Assembly: GCF_041052385.1 (NCBI RefSeq)
Contig: NZ_CP163439.1
Location: 1,973,001 to 2,037,000, forward strand
Direction of reading: 5' to 3'
Length of the DNA stretch: 64,000 nucleotides
From: Streptomyces sp. R28
Lineage (GTDB): Bacteria > Actinomycetota > Actinomycetes > Streptomycetales > Streptomycetaceae
Below are positions 43,427 through 53,986 of this stretch, piece by piece (the stretch's first letter is position 1; every line of letters starts with the position of its first letter). The translations under genes and the position numbers were made by a program. A model generated the notes under the pieces. The model saw only the letters and a program-made list of their open reading frames with translations. It was not told the origin of the DNA and did no database searches.

Positions 43427-44278
43427 ATGTCCAGGGCCCTTCCGAAGCACAACAAGCGTCGCGTCGCGTTCATCGGCGGCGCTGCCGCGGTGGCACTGTC
43501 CGGCACGGTGATCGCCGGCTTCGCCCTCGCGGGGGAGACGTCCAAGAGCAGCGGGACCAGCGCCCGCACACTGGCGAGCCCCGGCACGATCACATGCCCG
43601 GACGTCAGGTCCAAGCTGCCCGCGGTCCCGGCCTCCGCCAAGGCCGAGGTCGACCGCAACCTCACCCTGCTCAACACCCAGATCCAGGAGGCCAACCAGC
43701 GCCTCGTCAACACCGTCGGCCAGGGCGGCCCCAACTTCGTCCAGAACGCCATCCTCGGCCCGCTCAAGGACAAGCGCGTGGCGACGGTCAACCGCATCGC
43801 GACGGCGATCGGACGCACGGCAGCCAAGCCGCAGGGGCTGGACGCGCTGGCGCCGTGCACCCTGAACGCGACCGGGACCAATGCGGGCGGCGGCGCCAAG
43901 GCCACGCCCCCCGCGAAGGCGACCCCCGGGCAGCAGGCCGGCGGGAACACGGGCAACACCGGAAACAGCGGCAGCGCAGGCGGTGTCGGCACGATCAGCT
44001 GCCCCGACGTGAGGTCGAAGCTGCCCGCGGTGCCGGCCTCCGCCAAGGCCGAGGTCGACCGCAACCTCGCACTGCTCAACACCCAGATCCAGGAGGCCAA
44101 CCAGCGCCTCGTCAACACCGTCGGCCAGGGCGGCCCCAACTTCGTCCAGAACGCCATCCTCGGCCCGCTCAAGGACAAGCGCACCTCCACCATCGACCGC
44201 ATCGCCATCTCGATCGGCCGCACCGCCGCGAAGCCGCAGGGCCTGAACTCCCTGGCGGCCTGCCAGCTCGTCAAGTGA
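43427..44278 (+). CDS. Secreted protein with two near-identical domains
   Basis: A 283-residue protein with a signal peptide (KRRVAFIGGAAAVALSGTVIAGFALA). The mature part consists of two ~92-residue repeats, residues ~53-146 and ~188-281, each starting GTI(T/S)CPDVRSKLPAVPASAKAEVDRNL and ending with a conserved Cys, joined by a Gly/Asn/Thr-rich linker. Two cysteines per repeat suggest a disulfide. The two copies agree almost base for base over 190 bases, so the duplication is recent or is being homogenised. I recognise no family. ATG at 43427 with GAGG upstream. A strong terminator follows. Confidence 0.85.
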   Translation: MSRALPKHNKRRVAFIGGAAAVALSGTVIAGFALAGETSKSSGTSARTLASPGTITCPDVRSKLPAVPASAKAEVDRNLTLLNTQIQEANQRLVNTVGQGGPNFVQNAILGPLKDKRVATVNRIATAIGRTAAKPQGLDALAPCTLNATGTNAGGGAKATPPAKATPGQQAGGNTGNTGNSGSAGGVGTISCPDVRSKLPAVPASAKAEVDRNLALLNTQIQEANQRLVNTVGQGGPNFVQNAILGPLKDKRTSTIDRIAISIGRTAAKPQGLNSLAACQLVK

Positions 44279-44289
44279 CGTGACAGGCA

Positions 44290-44332
44290 GCCATGGCCGC
44301 CCCGTTGGCACGCCGGCCGGGGCGGCCATGGC
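44290..44332 (+). terminator. Terminator of the secreted repeat protein
   Basis: 15-bp perfect stem GCCATGGCCGCCCCG / CGGGGCGGCCATGGC with a 13-base loop, 11 bases past the stop. Confidence 0.85.
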
Positions 44333-44373
44333 GTCTGCGAGCGAACAGGCGAAGTCCTTAGACAAGCGAACGA

Positions 44374-44400
44374 CCCACGTCCATAATCTATGGACGTGGG
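44374..44400. promoter_or_regulatory. 27-bp palindrome spanning the start codon of the PNPOx-like gene
   Basis: CCCACGTCCATA and TATGGACGTGGG are exact inverted repeats with ATC between them. The right arm contains the ATG at 44390. TAATCT at 44384-44389 could be a -10 box, which would place transcription start inside the arm and the true start at GTG 44396. Confidence 0.7.
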
Positions 44401-44983
44401 CAAAACTTACGAACGCATAGACGGCAGGCTCCGCACCTTCATCGAGGAGCAGCCCCTCTTCTTCACCTCGACCGCTCCCCTGTCCGCCGACGGCACGGTC
44501 AACCTCTCCCCCAAGGGTCTGCGCGGCTCCTTCGCCGTCCTCGACGAACTCACCCTGGCCTACCTCGACTTCGCCGGCTCCACCGCCGAGACCATCGCGC
44601 ATCTGCGGGAGAACGGCCGGATCACCCTCATGTGGTGCGCCTTCCAGGGCCCGCCCAACATCGTCCGCGTACACGGCCGCGGTGAGGCCGTCCTGCGCGA
44701 CGACCCACGGTTCAAGGAGCTGCTCGGGCACTTTCCCGACATCGACCCGTCCCTGCACGGCCTGCGCGCGATCATCGTGGTGCGGGCCGAGCTCGTTCGC
44801 GACTCCTGCGGGTACGCGGTGCCCCTCATGACGTACGACGAGGACCGCGACCTGCACGCGAGGCGGTTCGCGCGCGAGGACGACGACTCGCTCAGCGCGT
44901 ATTTCGCCAAGAAGGAGCACATCGCGACCAGCCTGGATGGCCTACCCGGGCTGCCGTTGCCGCTGCCTCCGTCTAGCGTCTGA
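44390..44983 (+). CDS. Pyridoxamine 5'-phosphate oxidase-family (FMN-binding split-barrel) protein
   Basis: A 197-residue flavin-binding split-barrel protein: FFTSTAPLSADGTVNLSPKG, then YLDFAGSTAETIAHLRENGRITLMWCAFQGPP and VHGRGEAV, the family's FMN-contact blocks. Such proteins reduce small ketones or F420/FMN-linked substrates; the true role is unknown. I list ATG 44390, but relatives begin GKTYERIDGRL, which matches GTG 44396, and there is no ribosome-binding site, so the mRNA may be leaderless. It overlaps a long palindrome. Confidence 0.85.
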   Translation: MDVGKTYERIDGRLRTFIEEQPLFFTSTAPLSADGTVNLSPKGLRGSFAVLDELTLAYLDFAGSTAETIAHLRENGRITLMWCAFQGPPNIVRVHGRGEAVLRDDPRFKELLGHFPDIDPSLHGLRAIIVVRAELVRDSCGYAVPLMTYDEDRDLHARRFAREDDDSLSAYFAKKEHIATSLDGLPGLPLPLPPSSV

Positions 44984-44986
44984 GCC

Positions 44987-45688
44987 ATGCGCCCCGGTGT
45001 CGTCGCCCTCGCGTCCGCGTCCCTCCTCGTGCTCGGCGCCGCGCCGGGCGAGGGACCGCCACGACCGCTGCCCGCGCGCATGGCCGACACCGGGGGCGGC
45101 TCCCAGCTGATCACCGCGGTGGCACCGAGGACCGGCTCGACGTCGGGGACTCTCACCTGGTGGGATCGCGTCGACGGGCAGTGGGTGAAGGCCGGTTCGG
45201 CGCCGGCCCGCTTCGGGGCGAAGGGTCTCGTCGAGGGGACCAGGCGCAAGCAGAGCACGAACACGACGCCCACGGGGCTGTACGGGCTGCCGTACGCCTT
45301 CGGCATCGAGGCGGCACCGCCCGGTACGACGTACGAGTACCGCCGTGTCAACCGGGACTCCTGGTGGTGCCAGGACAACGACTCCCGTGCCTACAACCGC
45401 TGGACCGAGCCGCGCCCCGCGCACTGCCGCGCGGCGGAGGCCGAGCACCTCGTCAGCTACGGGGCAAGGTACTCGTACGCGCTGGTCATCGGGTTCAACT
45501 ACGAGCGTCCGGTGAAGGGGCGAGGCGCCGGGATCTTCCTGCATGTCAACGGGGGTGGGGCGACGGCCGGTTGTGTGTCGGTGCCGCGGGCGGCGATGAA
45601 GCGCATCCTCGACTGGGCCGATCCCGGGCGCGGACCGCACCTCGCGATCGGGACGGCGAGCGGCAGCACGGCGATCACCCGGTACTGA
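44987..45688 (+). CDS. Secreted L,D-transpeptidase-like (YkuD) protein
   Basis: A 233-residue exported protein with a hydrophobic N-terminus (GVVALASASLLVLGAAPG). The YkuD core is recognisable: TPTGLYGLPYAFG, then FLHVNGGGATAGCVSV with the catalytic Cys and His. The His of SHGC is replaced (TAGC), as in a streptomycete subgroup whose peptidoglycan cross-linking is untested. Start ATG is 3 bases after the previous stop and lacks a good ribosome-binding site. Confidence 0.85.
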   Translation: MRPGVVALASASLLVLGAAPGEGPPRPLPARMADTGGGSQLITAVAPRTGSTSGTLTWWDRVDGQWVKAGSAPARFGAKGLVEGTRRKQSTNTTPTGLYGLPYAFGIEAAPPGTTYEYRRVNRDSWWCQDNDSRAYNRWTEPRPAHCRAAEAEHLVSYGARYSYALVIGFNYERPVKGRGAGIFLHVNGGGATAGCVSVPRAAMKRILDWADPGRGPHLAIGTASGSTAITRY

Positions 45689-45807
45689 GCAAGCACTGAA
45701 GCAAGCCGGGCAAGCCCCACTGAACACACGGACCTCCCCGCACGTATCTCTGGGCCAAGGGACCACGCCCATCACGCACTCCCCTTGCTCCCGTCCCCGG
45801 AGGACTC

Positions 45808-47190
45808 GTGACCACCACGCTCGCAGGCGGCCGTGCCGCTCGCCGCCAGACGATGCGCCGTATCCGCCCGCGCCGCTCACCGGCCGTCCCGCTGGTGATC
45901 GCCCTATGGGCGGGTGCGGCGGCGGTGCTGTGGCTGTGGTGGGACAACACGCCGTCCCTCGCGGACAACACCGCCAAGATCCTCGCCGCCGGGCGGATCA
46001 CCGGTCTGCTGGCCGGTTATCTCATGGCGCTCGTCGTGCTGCAGATGGCCCGGGTGCCCGCGCTGGAGCGGCGGGTGGGCTCGGACCGGGTCGCGCGGTG
46101 GCACGCGATGAGCGGCCGCTACACGATCTGCCTGGTCATCGCGCACGTCTTCCTCACCATGTGGGCGTACGCGCTCCAGGCCGGCAAGACGCTCGGTGAC
46201 GTCGTCCAGCAGACGATCGACTCGGTCAACACGCTGCCGGACATGGGAAAGGCGGCCATCGGCACCGGCCTGCTCTTCTTCATCGCGTTCATCTCGATCG
46301 GCGGGATCCGCCGCCGGATCCCGTACGACACCTGGTACCACGTGCACCTGCTCACGTACGCGGCGGTGTACCTGACGTTCTGGCACCAGATCACCACCGG
46401 CAACGAGTTCGCCGTCGAGCCGTCCGCGAAGACCTTCTGGTACGGGCTGTACGGGGTCGTGACCGCGCTGGTGGTCTGGTACCGGATCCTCACCCCGATC
46501 CGCCTCAACCTGCGGCACCGGATGTACGTCGAGGCCGTCATCGAGGAGACGCCGGGCATCGTGTCGGTGCTGATCGGCGGGCGCAAGCTGCACCGCATGG
46601 GTGCGGAGGCCGGGCAGTTCTTCCGGTGGCGGTTCAAAGCGCCGGGGATGAGGTTCAGTTCCCATCCCTACTCGTTGTCGGCTGCGCCTCGCCCCGACAT
46701 GCTGCGGATCACGGTCAAGGCGATCGGCGACCACACCTCGCGGCTGCGCGACCTGAAGCCCGGCACCAAGGTGTGGGCCGAGGGGCCGTACGGCGCGATG
46801 ACCGCCCAGCGCCGCAGCCGGGGCAAGGTGCTGCTGGTCGCGGGCGGGGTCGGCATCACGCCGATGCGGGCCCTGTTCGAGACCCTGCCCGGCGCGTCCG
46901 GCGACATCACCCTGCTCTACCGGGCCAACAGCACCCAGGACCTGGCGCTGTGGGACGAGCTCGCGGCCATCGCCGACGAGCGCGGTGCCCGGCTGATGTA
47001 CGCGGTCAACAGCCCGGACGGCGAACGGCCGGACATCTCCGCGGAGCGGCTGCTCCAGAAGCTGCCGGACATCGACAAGCACGACGTGTTCATGTGCGGG
47101 CCGGCCGGCTTCGCGCAGTCCGTCTACGAAGCACTGCGCGGCGCGGGTGTGCCCGCCCGCCGCATCCATCACGAGTCGTTCGAGATGTGA
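45808..47190 (+). CDS. Transmembrane ferric/ferredoxin-reductase-like flavoprotein
   Basis: A 460-residue protein. The N-terminal ~200 residues are the ferric-reductase-like membrane domain with ~6 helices and His residues that would ligate b-type haem (IAHVFLTMWAY, WYHVHLLTYAAVYLTFWHQI). The C-terminal part is an FAD/NAD(P)H reductase (HPYSLSAAP for FAD, LLVAGGVGITPM for the nucleotide, DVFMCGPAGF). It would move electrons from NAD(P)H across the membrane. GTG at 45808 with GGAGG nine bases upstream. First gene of a three-gene operon with an FMN-binding protein and ApbE. Confidence 0.93.
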   Translation: MTTTLAGGRAARRQTMRRIRPRRSPAVPLVIALWAGAAAVLWLWWDNTPSLADNTAKILAAGRITGLLAGYLMALVVLQMARVPALERRVGSDRVARWHAMSGRYTICLVIAHVFLTMWAYALQAGKTLGDVVQQTIDSVNTLPDMGKAAIGTGLLFFIAFISIGGIRRRIPYDTWYHVHLLTYAAVYLTFWHQITTGNEFAVEPSAKTFWYGLYGVVTALVVWYRILTPIRLNLRHRMYVEAVIEETPGIVSVLIGGRKLHRMGAEAGQFFRWRFKAPGMRFSSHPYSLSAAPRPDMLRITVKAIGDHTSRLRDLKPGTKVWAEGPYGAMTAQRRSRGKVLLVAGGVGITPMRALFETLPGASGDITLLYRANSTQDLALWDELAAIADERGARLMYAVNSPDGERPDISAERLLQKLPDIDKHDVFMCGPAGFAQSVYEALRGAGVPARRIHHESFEM

Positions 47191-47228
47191 GCGACGGGAC
47201 TCAGAAGACTTCAGGAGCTGTAGGAGCC

Positions 47229-48041
47229 ATGAGGAAGAGTCACCCCATCCGACGTGTCGTGCTGGCCGGTGCGGCCACCGTGTCCGGGATCGTGCTGCTG
47301 CTGTCGCTGAAGCCGGCGACCGACCCGGCCTCCGCGGCGGCGGGCGGCGCGGTGCCACCCGTGGCGGCGCAGTCGCCGCAGGGCGGCGCCCAGGCCGCCG
47401 GGAGCGGCACGATCACCGGTGACGCGGCGCAGACCCAGTACGGAACCGTGCAGGTGCGGCTGACCGTGGCGAACGGGAAGATCACCCAGGCGGAGGCCGT
47501 CCAGGCACCCAAGGGCGGCCAGAGCGACCAGGTCACCGCGAACGCCGTACCCAAGCTCAACCAGGCGGCGGTCACCGCGCAGAGCGCGAACATCGACGCG
47601 GTGTCGGGAGCGACGTACACCAGCGCCGGCTACAAGGAGTCCCTCCAGTCGGCCATCGACAAGGCGAAGGCGAGCGGCGGTTCGTCGCAGGGCTCGGGGT
47701 CGCAGGGCTCCGGCTCGCAGGGTTCCGGCTCGCAGGGTTCCGGTTCGCAAGGGTCGGGCGCCGCCCAGGCCCGCACCGTCACCGGCGGCGTCGCCCAGAC
47801 CCAGTACGGGCCGGTCCAGGTCCGGATCACCGTCAGCGGCGGAAAGATCACCAAGGCCGAGGCGGTCCAGACGCCCAAGGGCGGCCAGAGCGACCAGGTC
47901 ACCGCGAACGCCGTACCCAAGCTCAACCAGGCGGCCGTGGCGGCGGGCAGCGCCGACATCGACGCGGTCTCCGGAGCCACGTACACCAGCGCCGGCTACA
48001 AGGAGTCCCTCCAGTCGGCCCTGGACCAGGCCGGTGGCTGA
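47229..48041 (+). CDS. Exported protein with two flavinylated FMN-binding domains
   Basis: A 270-residue protein with an N-terminal signal/anchor (RVVLAGAATVSGIVLLLSL) and two FMN_bind domains. Each carries the ApbE target motif DAVSGATYTS, with covalent FMN expected on T129 and T251. The domains are joined by a flexible (SQGSG)n linker. The two domains share ~75% visible identity, so they arose by duplication. It should act outside the membrane as an electron carrier fed by the upstream reductase. ATG at 47229 with AGGAG upstream; 38 bases after the reductase stop. Confidence 0.93.
   Translation: MRKSHPIRRVVLAGAATVSGIVLLLSLKPATDPASAAAGGAVPPVAAQSPQGGAQAAGSGTITGDAAQTQYGTVQVRLTVANGKITQAEAVQAPKGGQSDQVTANAVPKLNQAAVTAQSANIDAVSGATYTSAGYKESLQSAIDKAKASGGSSQGSGSQGSGSQGSGSQGSGSQGSGAAQARTVTGGVAQTQYGPVQVRITVSGGKITKAEAVQTPKGGQSDQVTANAVPKLNQAAVAAGSADIDAVSGATYTSAGYKESLQSALDQAGG
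47685..47759 (+). repeat. 15-bp tandem repeat encoding the SQGSG linker
   Basis: Five units of TCGCAGGG(C/T)TCCGGC-type sequence in frame, so copy-number change would lengthen or shorten the linker by five residues without a frameshift. Confidence 0.9.
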
Positions 48042-48837
48042 CACGGTGGCGGAACCGGCAGAAGCTCCCGCCGCGGCACGTCATGCGGAGGAGGTCATGG
48101 GGACGGTCTTCTCCTTCGACGTCCGCGGCGGGGAACCCGGTGCCGTCAAGGCGGCACTGGAGGAGGCGGTCACCGGACTGCACCGGGTCGACGAGGTGTT
48201 CAGCACCTACCGCGACGACAGCCAGATCTCCCTGCTGGCGCGCGGCGAGCTGACCGTCGAACGGTGCGATCCGGAGGTCGCCGAGGTGCTCGAACTGGGT
48301 GCCGAGGCGGAGCGGCTGAGCGAGGGCTGGTTCAGCACGTCGTACGAGGGCCGCCTCGACCCGACCGGCATCGTCAAGGGCTGGTCCGTCGAACGCGCGG
48401 CCCGCCGCCTGGCGAAGGTCCCCGGCGTCAGCGGCGTCAGCGTCAACGGCGGCGGCGACGTCCAGCTCCTCGGCCTACCGGGCGCACAGCGCCCCTGGCG
48501 CGTAGGAGTCTCCGACCCCCTCCGCCCGGGCGGCCTCGCGGCGGTCATCTCCGCCGCCGGCCTGGACGAACTGGCGGTCGCCACATCCGGCACGGCGGAG
48601 CGGGGCGCGCATATCGTCGACCCGCGCACCGGCCGCTCCGCGGTCACGGACCTGGTGGCGGTGACGGTGGTCGCACCACAGCTGACCTGGGCGGACTGCT
48701 GGGCAACGGCGGCTTTCGCGATGGGGTCGCGGCAGGGTCTGCGGTGGTTGGAGTCATTGCCGGACGTGGAGGCCCTCTTGATCACGGCCGGGGATGAAGT
48801 CCGCTGCACAGGCGGCCTCGCATCTCGACTGGGCTGA
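48034..48837 (+). CDS. apbE: FAD:protein FMN transferase (ApbE)
   Basis: A 267-residue ApbE-family enzyme. Motifs seen are EVMGTVFSFDVRGG, VFSTYRDDSQIS, LDPTGIVKGWSVERAA, VNGGGDVQLLG and TSGTAERGAHIVDPRTG. It moves FMN from FAD to the threonine of the SGAT motif in the preceding protein. Start GTG at 48034 overlaps the previous gene by eight bases, so the modifying enzyme is translated with its substrate. No signal peptide is seen. Confidence 0.94.
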   Translation: MADTVAEPAEAPAAARHAEEVMGTVFSFDVRGGEPGAVKAALEEAVTGLHRVDEVFSTYRDDSQISLLARGELTVERCDPEVAEVLELGAEAERLSEGWFSTSYEGRLDPTGIVKGWSVERAARRLAKVPGVSGVSVNGGGDVQLLGLPGAQRPWRVGVSDPLRPGGLAAVISAAGLDELAVATSGTAERGAHIVDPRTGRSAVTDLVAVTVVAPQLTWADCWATAAFAMGSRQGLRWLESLPDVEALLITAGDEVRCTGGLASRLG

Positions 48838-48849
48838 GTGAGCCGACCC

Positions 48850-48965
48850 AGGGGCGCGGGGCTGTATCGATATGCGGCTCCGCCGCGATGGGGTCCCCCC
48901 GCGCGAGCGAAGCCGAGAGTGGGGGAGCGACCAGCCACGACGCACCCGCAGTCGGCAAAGGACCG
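48850..48965. repeat. Dispersed streptomycete 3'-end repeat, copy C
   Basis: GGGGCGCGGGGCTGTATCGAT...GCGGCTCCGCCGCG..., the reverse orientation of copy A with an extra block GAGCGAAGCCGAGAGTGGGG. It fills the gap between apbE and the converging argR and may terminate both. Confidence 0.75.
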
Positions 48966-48977
48966 CCACGACCCCAC

Positions 48978-49523
48978 TCAGTGGCCGTTCTGAGCCAACC
49001 GCAACAGATGATCGGCCAAGGCCTGACCCCCCGTAGGATTCCGGCTGATCAGCAGCAACGTATCGTCACCGGCGATCGTGCCGAGAATGTCTTGCAGCTC
49101 GGCCTGGTCAATGGCCGAGGCCAAGAACTGCGCGGCCCCCGGAGGGGTACGCAGGACCACGAGGTTCGCGGAAGCCTCCGCGGAGATCAGCAGCTCCTGG
49201 GAGAGCCGCCGCATCCGCTCCTCCTTGGCCGACTCGCCCAGCGGCGCACGGGGGGTCCGGAAACCCCCCTCACTGGGCACCGCGTAGATCAGATCGCCCT
49301 CGTTGTTACGGATCTTCACCGCGTTGAGTTCGTCCAGGTCCCGGGAGAGCGTCGCCTGGGTCACGCTCAACCCGTCGTCGGCGAGCAGCTTCGCCAACTG
49401 GCTCTGGGACCGCACGGGTTGCCGGTTGAGGATGTCCACGATCCGGCGGTGGCGTGCGGTGCGGGTCTGCGGCACGGCAGGCCCGGCGGCCCCGTTGTGC
49501 TCGTGGTCCTGCGCCTGACTCAT
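48978..49523 (-). CDS. argR: Arginine repressor ArgR
   Basis: A 181-residue ArgR. The N-terminal winged helix reads [25 protein letters not shown] with the recognition region [18 protein letters not shown]. The C-terminal oligomerisation/arginine-binding domain includes [33 protein letters not shown] with the GDDT arginine contact. ATG at 49523; the ribosome-binding site is weak, and the frame stays open 30 codons upstream, so the start follows the family's usual N-terminus. It is 19 bases after the argD stop, last gene of argCJBDR, and would bind the boxes upstream of argC and argH. Confidence 0.95.
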   Translation of the reverse strand: MSQAQDHEHNGAAGPAVPQTRTARHRRIVDILNRQPVRSQSQLAKLLADDGLSVTQATLSRDLDELNAVKIRNNEGDLIYAVPSEGGFRTPRAPLGESAKEERMRRLSQELLISAEASANLVVLRTPPGAAQFLASAIDQAELQDILGTIAGDDTLLLISRNPTGGQALADHLLRLAQNGH

Positions 49524-49542
49524 CGTCGTCTCATTTCCCGGA

Positions 49543-50730
49543 TCATCCGTCCCCGTTGGCCACGTCGAGCACGCCGGGAAGGGCCTGAAGAAGCGCCTCC
49601 ACTTCGTCGTCACCGAGGTTCAGCGGCGGCATGAGCCGTACGACATCGGGGGCGGGCGCGTTCACCAGGAAACCGGCGTCCTGAGCCACCTGCTGCACCT
49701 TGGCGGCGAGCGGCTCGGTGAGCACGATACCCAGGAGCAGTCCCGCGCCCCGGACACAGTCGATCAACGGGTGGCCCAGCGCCTCGATCCCGTCCCGCAA
49801 CTTCTCGCTCTGTTGCTTGACGTTCTCCAGCAATCCGTCGTTCGCGATGGTGTCCAGCACGGCCAGTCCCGCGGCACACGCGACCGGGTTGCCGCCGAAG
49901 GTCGTCCCGTGGTGACCGGGCTGCAGCAGCTCCGCCGCCCGCCCGAAGGCGACCGTCGCGCCCAGCGGCAGTCCGCCGCCGAGCTGCTTGGCGAGCGTGA
50001 CGACGTCGGGCAGCACGCCGTCATGGGCCTGGTACTCGAACCAGTGCCCGGTACGGCCGATGCCGGTCTGCACCTCGTCGAGGACGAGCAGCGCACCGCT
50101 GGCGGCGGTGATCGCCCGAGCCGCCTTCAGATAGCCGGCCGGCGGCACCACGACCCCGAGCTCGCCCTGGATCGGCTCGATGATCACGAGAGCCGTCTCC
50201 TCGGTCACCGCGGCGGCCAGCGCCTGCGCGTCGCCGAACGGCACGTGGGTGACATCACCGGGCAGCGGCAGGAAGGGCTCCCGCTTGCCGGCCTGGCCGG
50301 TCATCGCGAGGGCGCCCATCGTGCGGCCGTGGAAGCCGCCCTCGGTGGCGACGACGTGGGTCCGCCCGGTCAGCCGGCCGATCTTGAACGCGGCCTCGTT
50401 GGCCTCGGCACCGGAGTTGCAGAAGAAGACCTTGCCGTCCCGCCCGAAGAGCTGGAGCAGCCGTTCGGCGAGGGCGACGGTCGGCTCGGCCATGAAGAAG
50501 TTGGAGATGTGGCCGAGGGACGCGATCTGCGTGCTCACGGCCTCGACGATCGCGGGGTGGGCGTGGCCCAGCGCGTTCGTCGCGATGCCGCCGACGAAGT
50601 CGAGGTACTGCTTGCCGTCGGCGTCCCAGACCTTGAGGCCCTCACCGCGTACGAGAGGGAGCCTCGGGGTGCCGTAGTTGTTCATCAGCGAGCCCTGCCA
50701 CCGCTGGGTCAACTCCTGATTGTTCGTCAT
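49543..50730 (-). CDS. argD: Acetylornithine aminotransferase
   Basis: A 395-residue class III PLP aminotransferase converting N-acetylglutamate semialdehyde to N-acetylornithine. The PLP region [18 protein letters not shown], the Schiff-base lysine in [14 protein letters not shown], and [16 protein letters not shown] are clear. ATG at 50730 overlaps the argB stop by 4 nt (ATGA). Confidence 0.96.
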   Translation of the reverse strand: MTNNQELTQRWQGSLMNNYGTPRLPLVRGEGLKVWDADGKQYLDFVGGIATNALGHAHPAIVEAVSTQIASLGHISNFFMAEPTVALAERLLQLFGRDGKVFFCNSGAEANEAAFKIGRLTGRTHVVATEGGFHGRTMGALAMTGQAGKREPFLPLPGDVTHVPFGDAQALAAAVTEETALVIIEPIQGELGVVVPPAGYLKAARAITAASGALLVLDEVQTGIGRTGHWFEYQAHDGVLPDVVTLAKQLGGGLPLGATVAFGRAAELLQPGHHGTTFGGNPVACAAGLAVLDTIANDGLLENVKQQSEKLRDGIEALGHPLIDCVRGAGLLLGIVLTEPLAAKVQQVAQDAGFLVNAPAPDVVRLMPPLNLGDDEVEALLQALPGVLDVANGDG

Positions 50731-51631
50731 ACGGCATCCCCCTCTTGCGCGTCCGGCACGACCATCGTGCCGATGCCTTCGTCGGTGAAGATCTCCAGCA
50801 GGATCGAGTGCTGGACCCGGCCGTCGATGACGCGGGCGGTGGTGACGCCGTTGCGTACGGCGTGCAGGCAGCCCTCCATCTTCGGCACCATGCCGGAGCT
50901 CAACTCCGGCAGCAGCTTCTCCAGTTGGGAAGCGGTGAGGCGGCTGATCACCTCGTCGGAGTGGGGCCAGTCCTCGTAGAGGCCCTCGACGTCCGTGAGG
51001 ACCATGAGGGTTTCGGCGCCCAGAGCAGCAGCGAGTGCCGCAGCCGCCGTATCAGCATTGACGTTGTAGACATGTCCGTCGTCCTGGGAGCGGGCGATCG
51101 ACGAGACGACCGGGATGCGGCCGTCGGCGAGCAGGGCCTCGATCGCGCCCGTGTCGATCTCGGTGATCTCGCCCACCCGCCCGATGTCGACCAACTCGCC
51201 GTCGATCTCGGGCCGGTGCTTGGTGGCGGTGATGGTGTGCGCGTCCTCGCCGGTGAGGCCGATGGCCAGCGGGCCGTGCTGGTTGAGGAGCCCGACCAGC
51301 TCGCGCTGGACCTGCCCGGCCAGCACCATCCGTACGACGTCCATGGCGTCCTCGGTGGTGACGCGCAGGCCGGCCTTGAACTCGCTGACGATGCCGTGCT
51401 GGTCGAGGGCGGCGCTGATCTGCGGGCCGCCGCCGTGCACGACGACGGGCTTGAGGCCGGCGTGGTGCAGGAACACGACGTCCTGGGCGAACGCGGCCTT
51501 CAGGTCCTCGTCGATCATGGCGTTGCCGCCGAACTTGATCACGACGGTCTTGCCGTTGTGGCGGACCAGCCAGGGCAGCGCCTCGATGAGGATCTGGGCC
51601 TTGGGGAGCGCGGTGTGCTTACGCGTAGTGC

Positions 51632-51635
<4 letters not shown>
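50727..51635 (-). CDS. argB: Acetylglutamate kinase
   Basis: A 302-residue amino-acid kinase: [10 protein letters not shown] at the N-terminus, [18 protein letters not shown] and the ATP-loop [13 protein letters not shown]. It phosphorylates N-acetylglutamate and is usually the arginine-inhibited step. The N-terminal helix before the core ([17 protein letters not shown]) is the type found in arginine-sensitive hexameric enzymes. ATG at 51635 overlaps the argJ stop (ATGA). Confidence 0.96.
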
Positions 51636-53820
<2,185 letters not shown>

Positions 53821-53827
53821 CTAGAGG

Positions 53828-53863
53828 GCATGACTATACGTATCGATGCACGTTTATGCAATC
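53828..53863. promoter_or_regulatory. ArgR boxes of the argC operon
   Basis: An A/T-rich island in GC-rich DNA containing CATGACTATACGTATCGATG and TGCACGTTTATGCA, two imperfect ArgR half-site pairs, immediately upstream of argC. Confidence 0.75.
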
Positions 53864-53884
53864 TTGAGGGTGCGGGACAGACCG

Positions 53885-53923
53885 GAAGCCGGTACCACCG
53901 CATCGGTCGGCGGTACCGGCTTC
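53885..53923 (-). terminator. Terminator of the PKS operon / cluster boundary
   Basis: GAAGCCGGTACC / GGTACCGGCTTC, 12-bp perfect arms with a 15-base loop, 63 bases past the stop of the minus-strand AT-AT-ER gene and 22 bases from the argC ArgR boxes. No T-run. Confidence 0.75.
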
Positions 53924-53986
53924 TGGTTCCGTTCCCCGGAGCGACCAGTGCGCCACTCGTTCAGGATGCGGTGTGCGGCACCGCAC

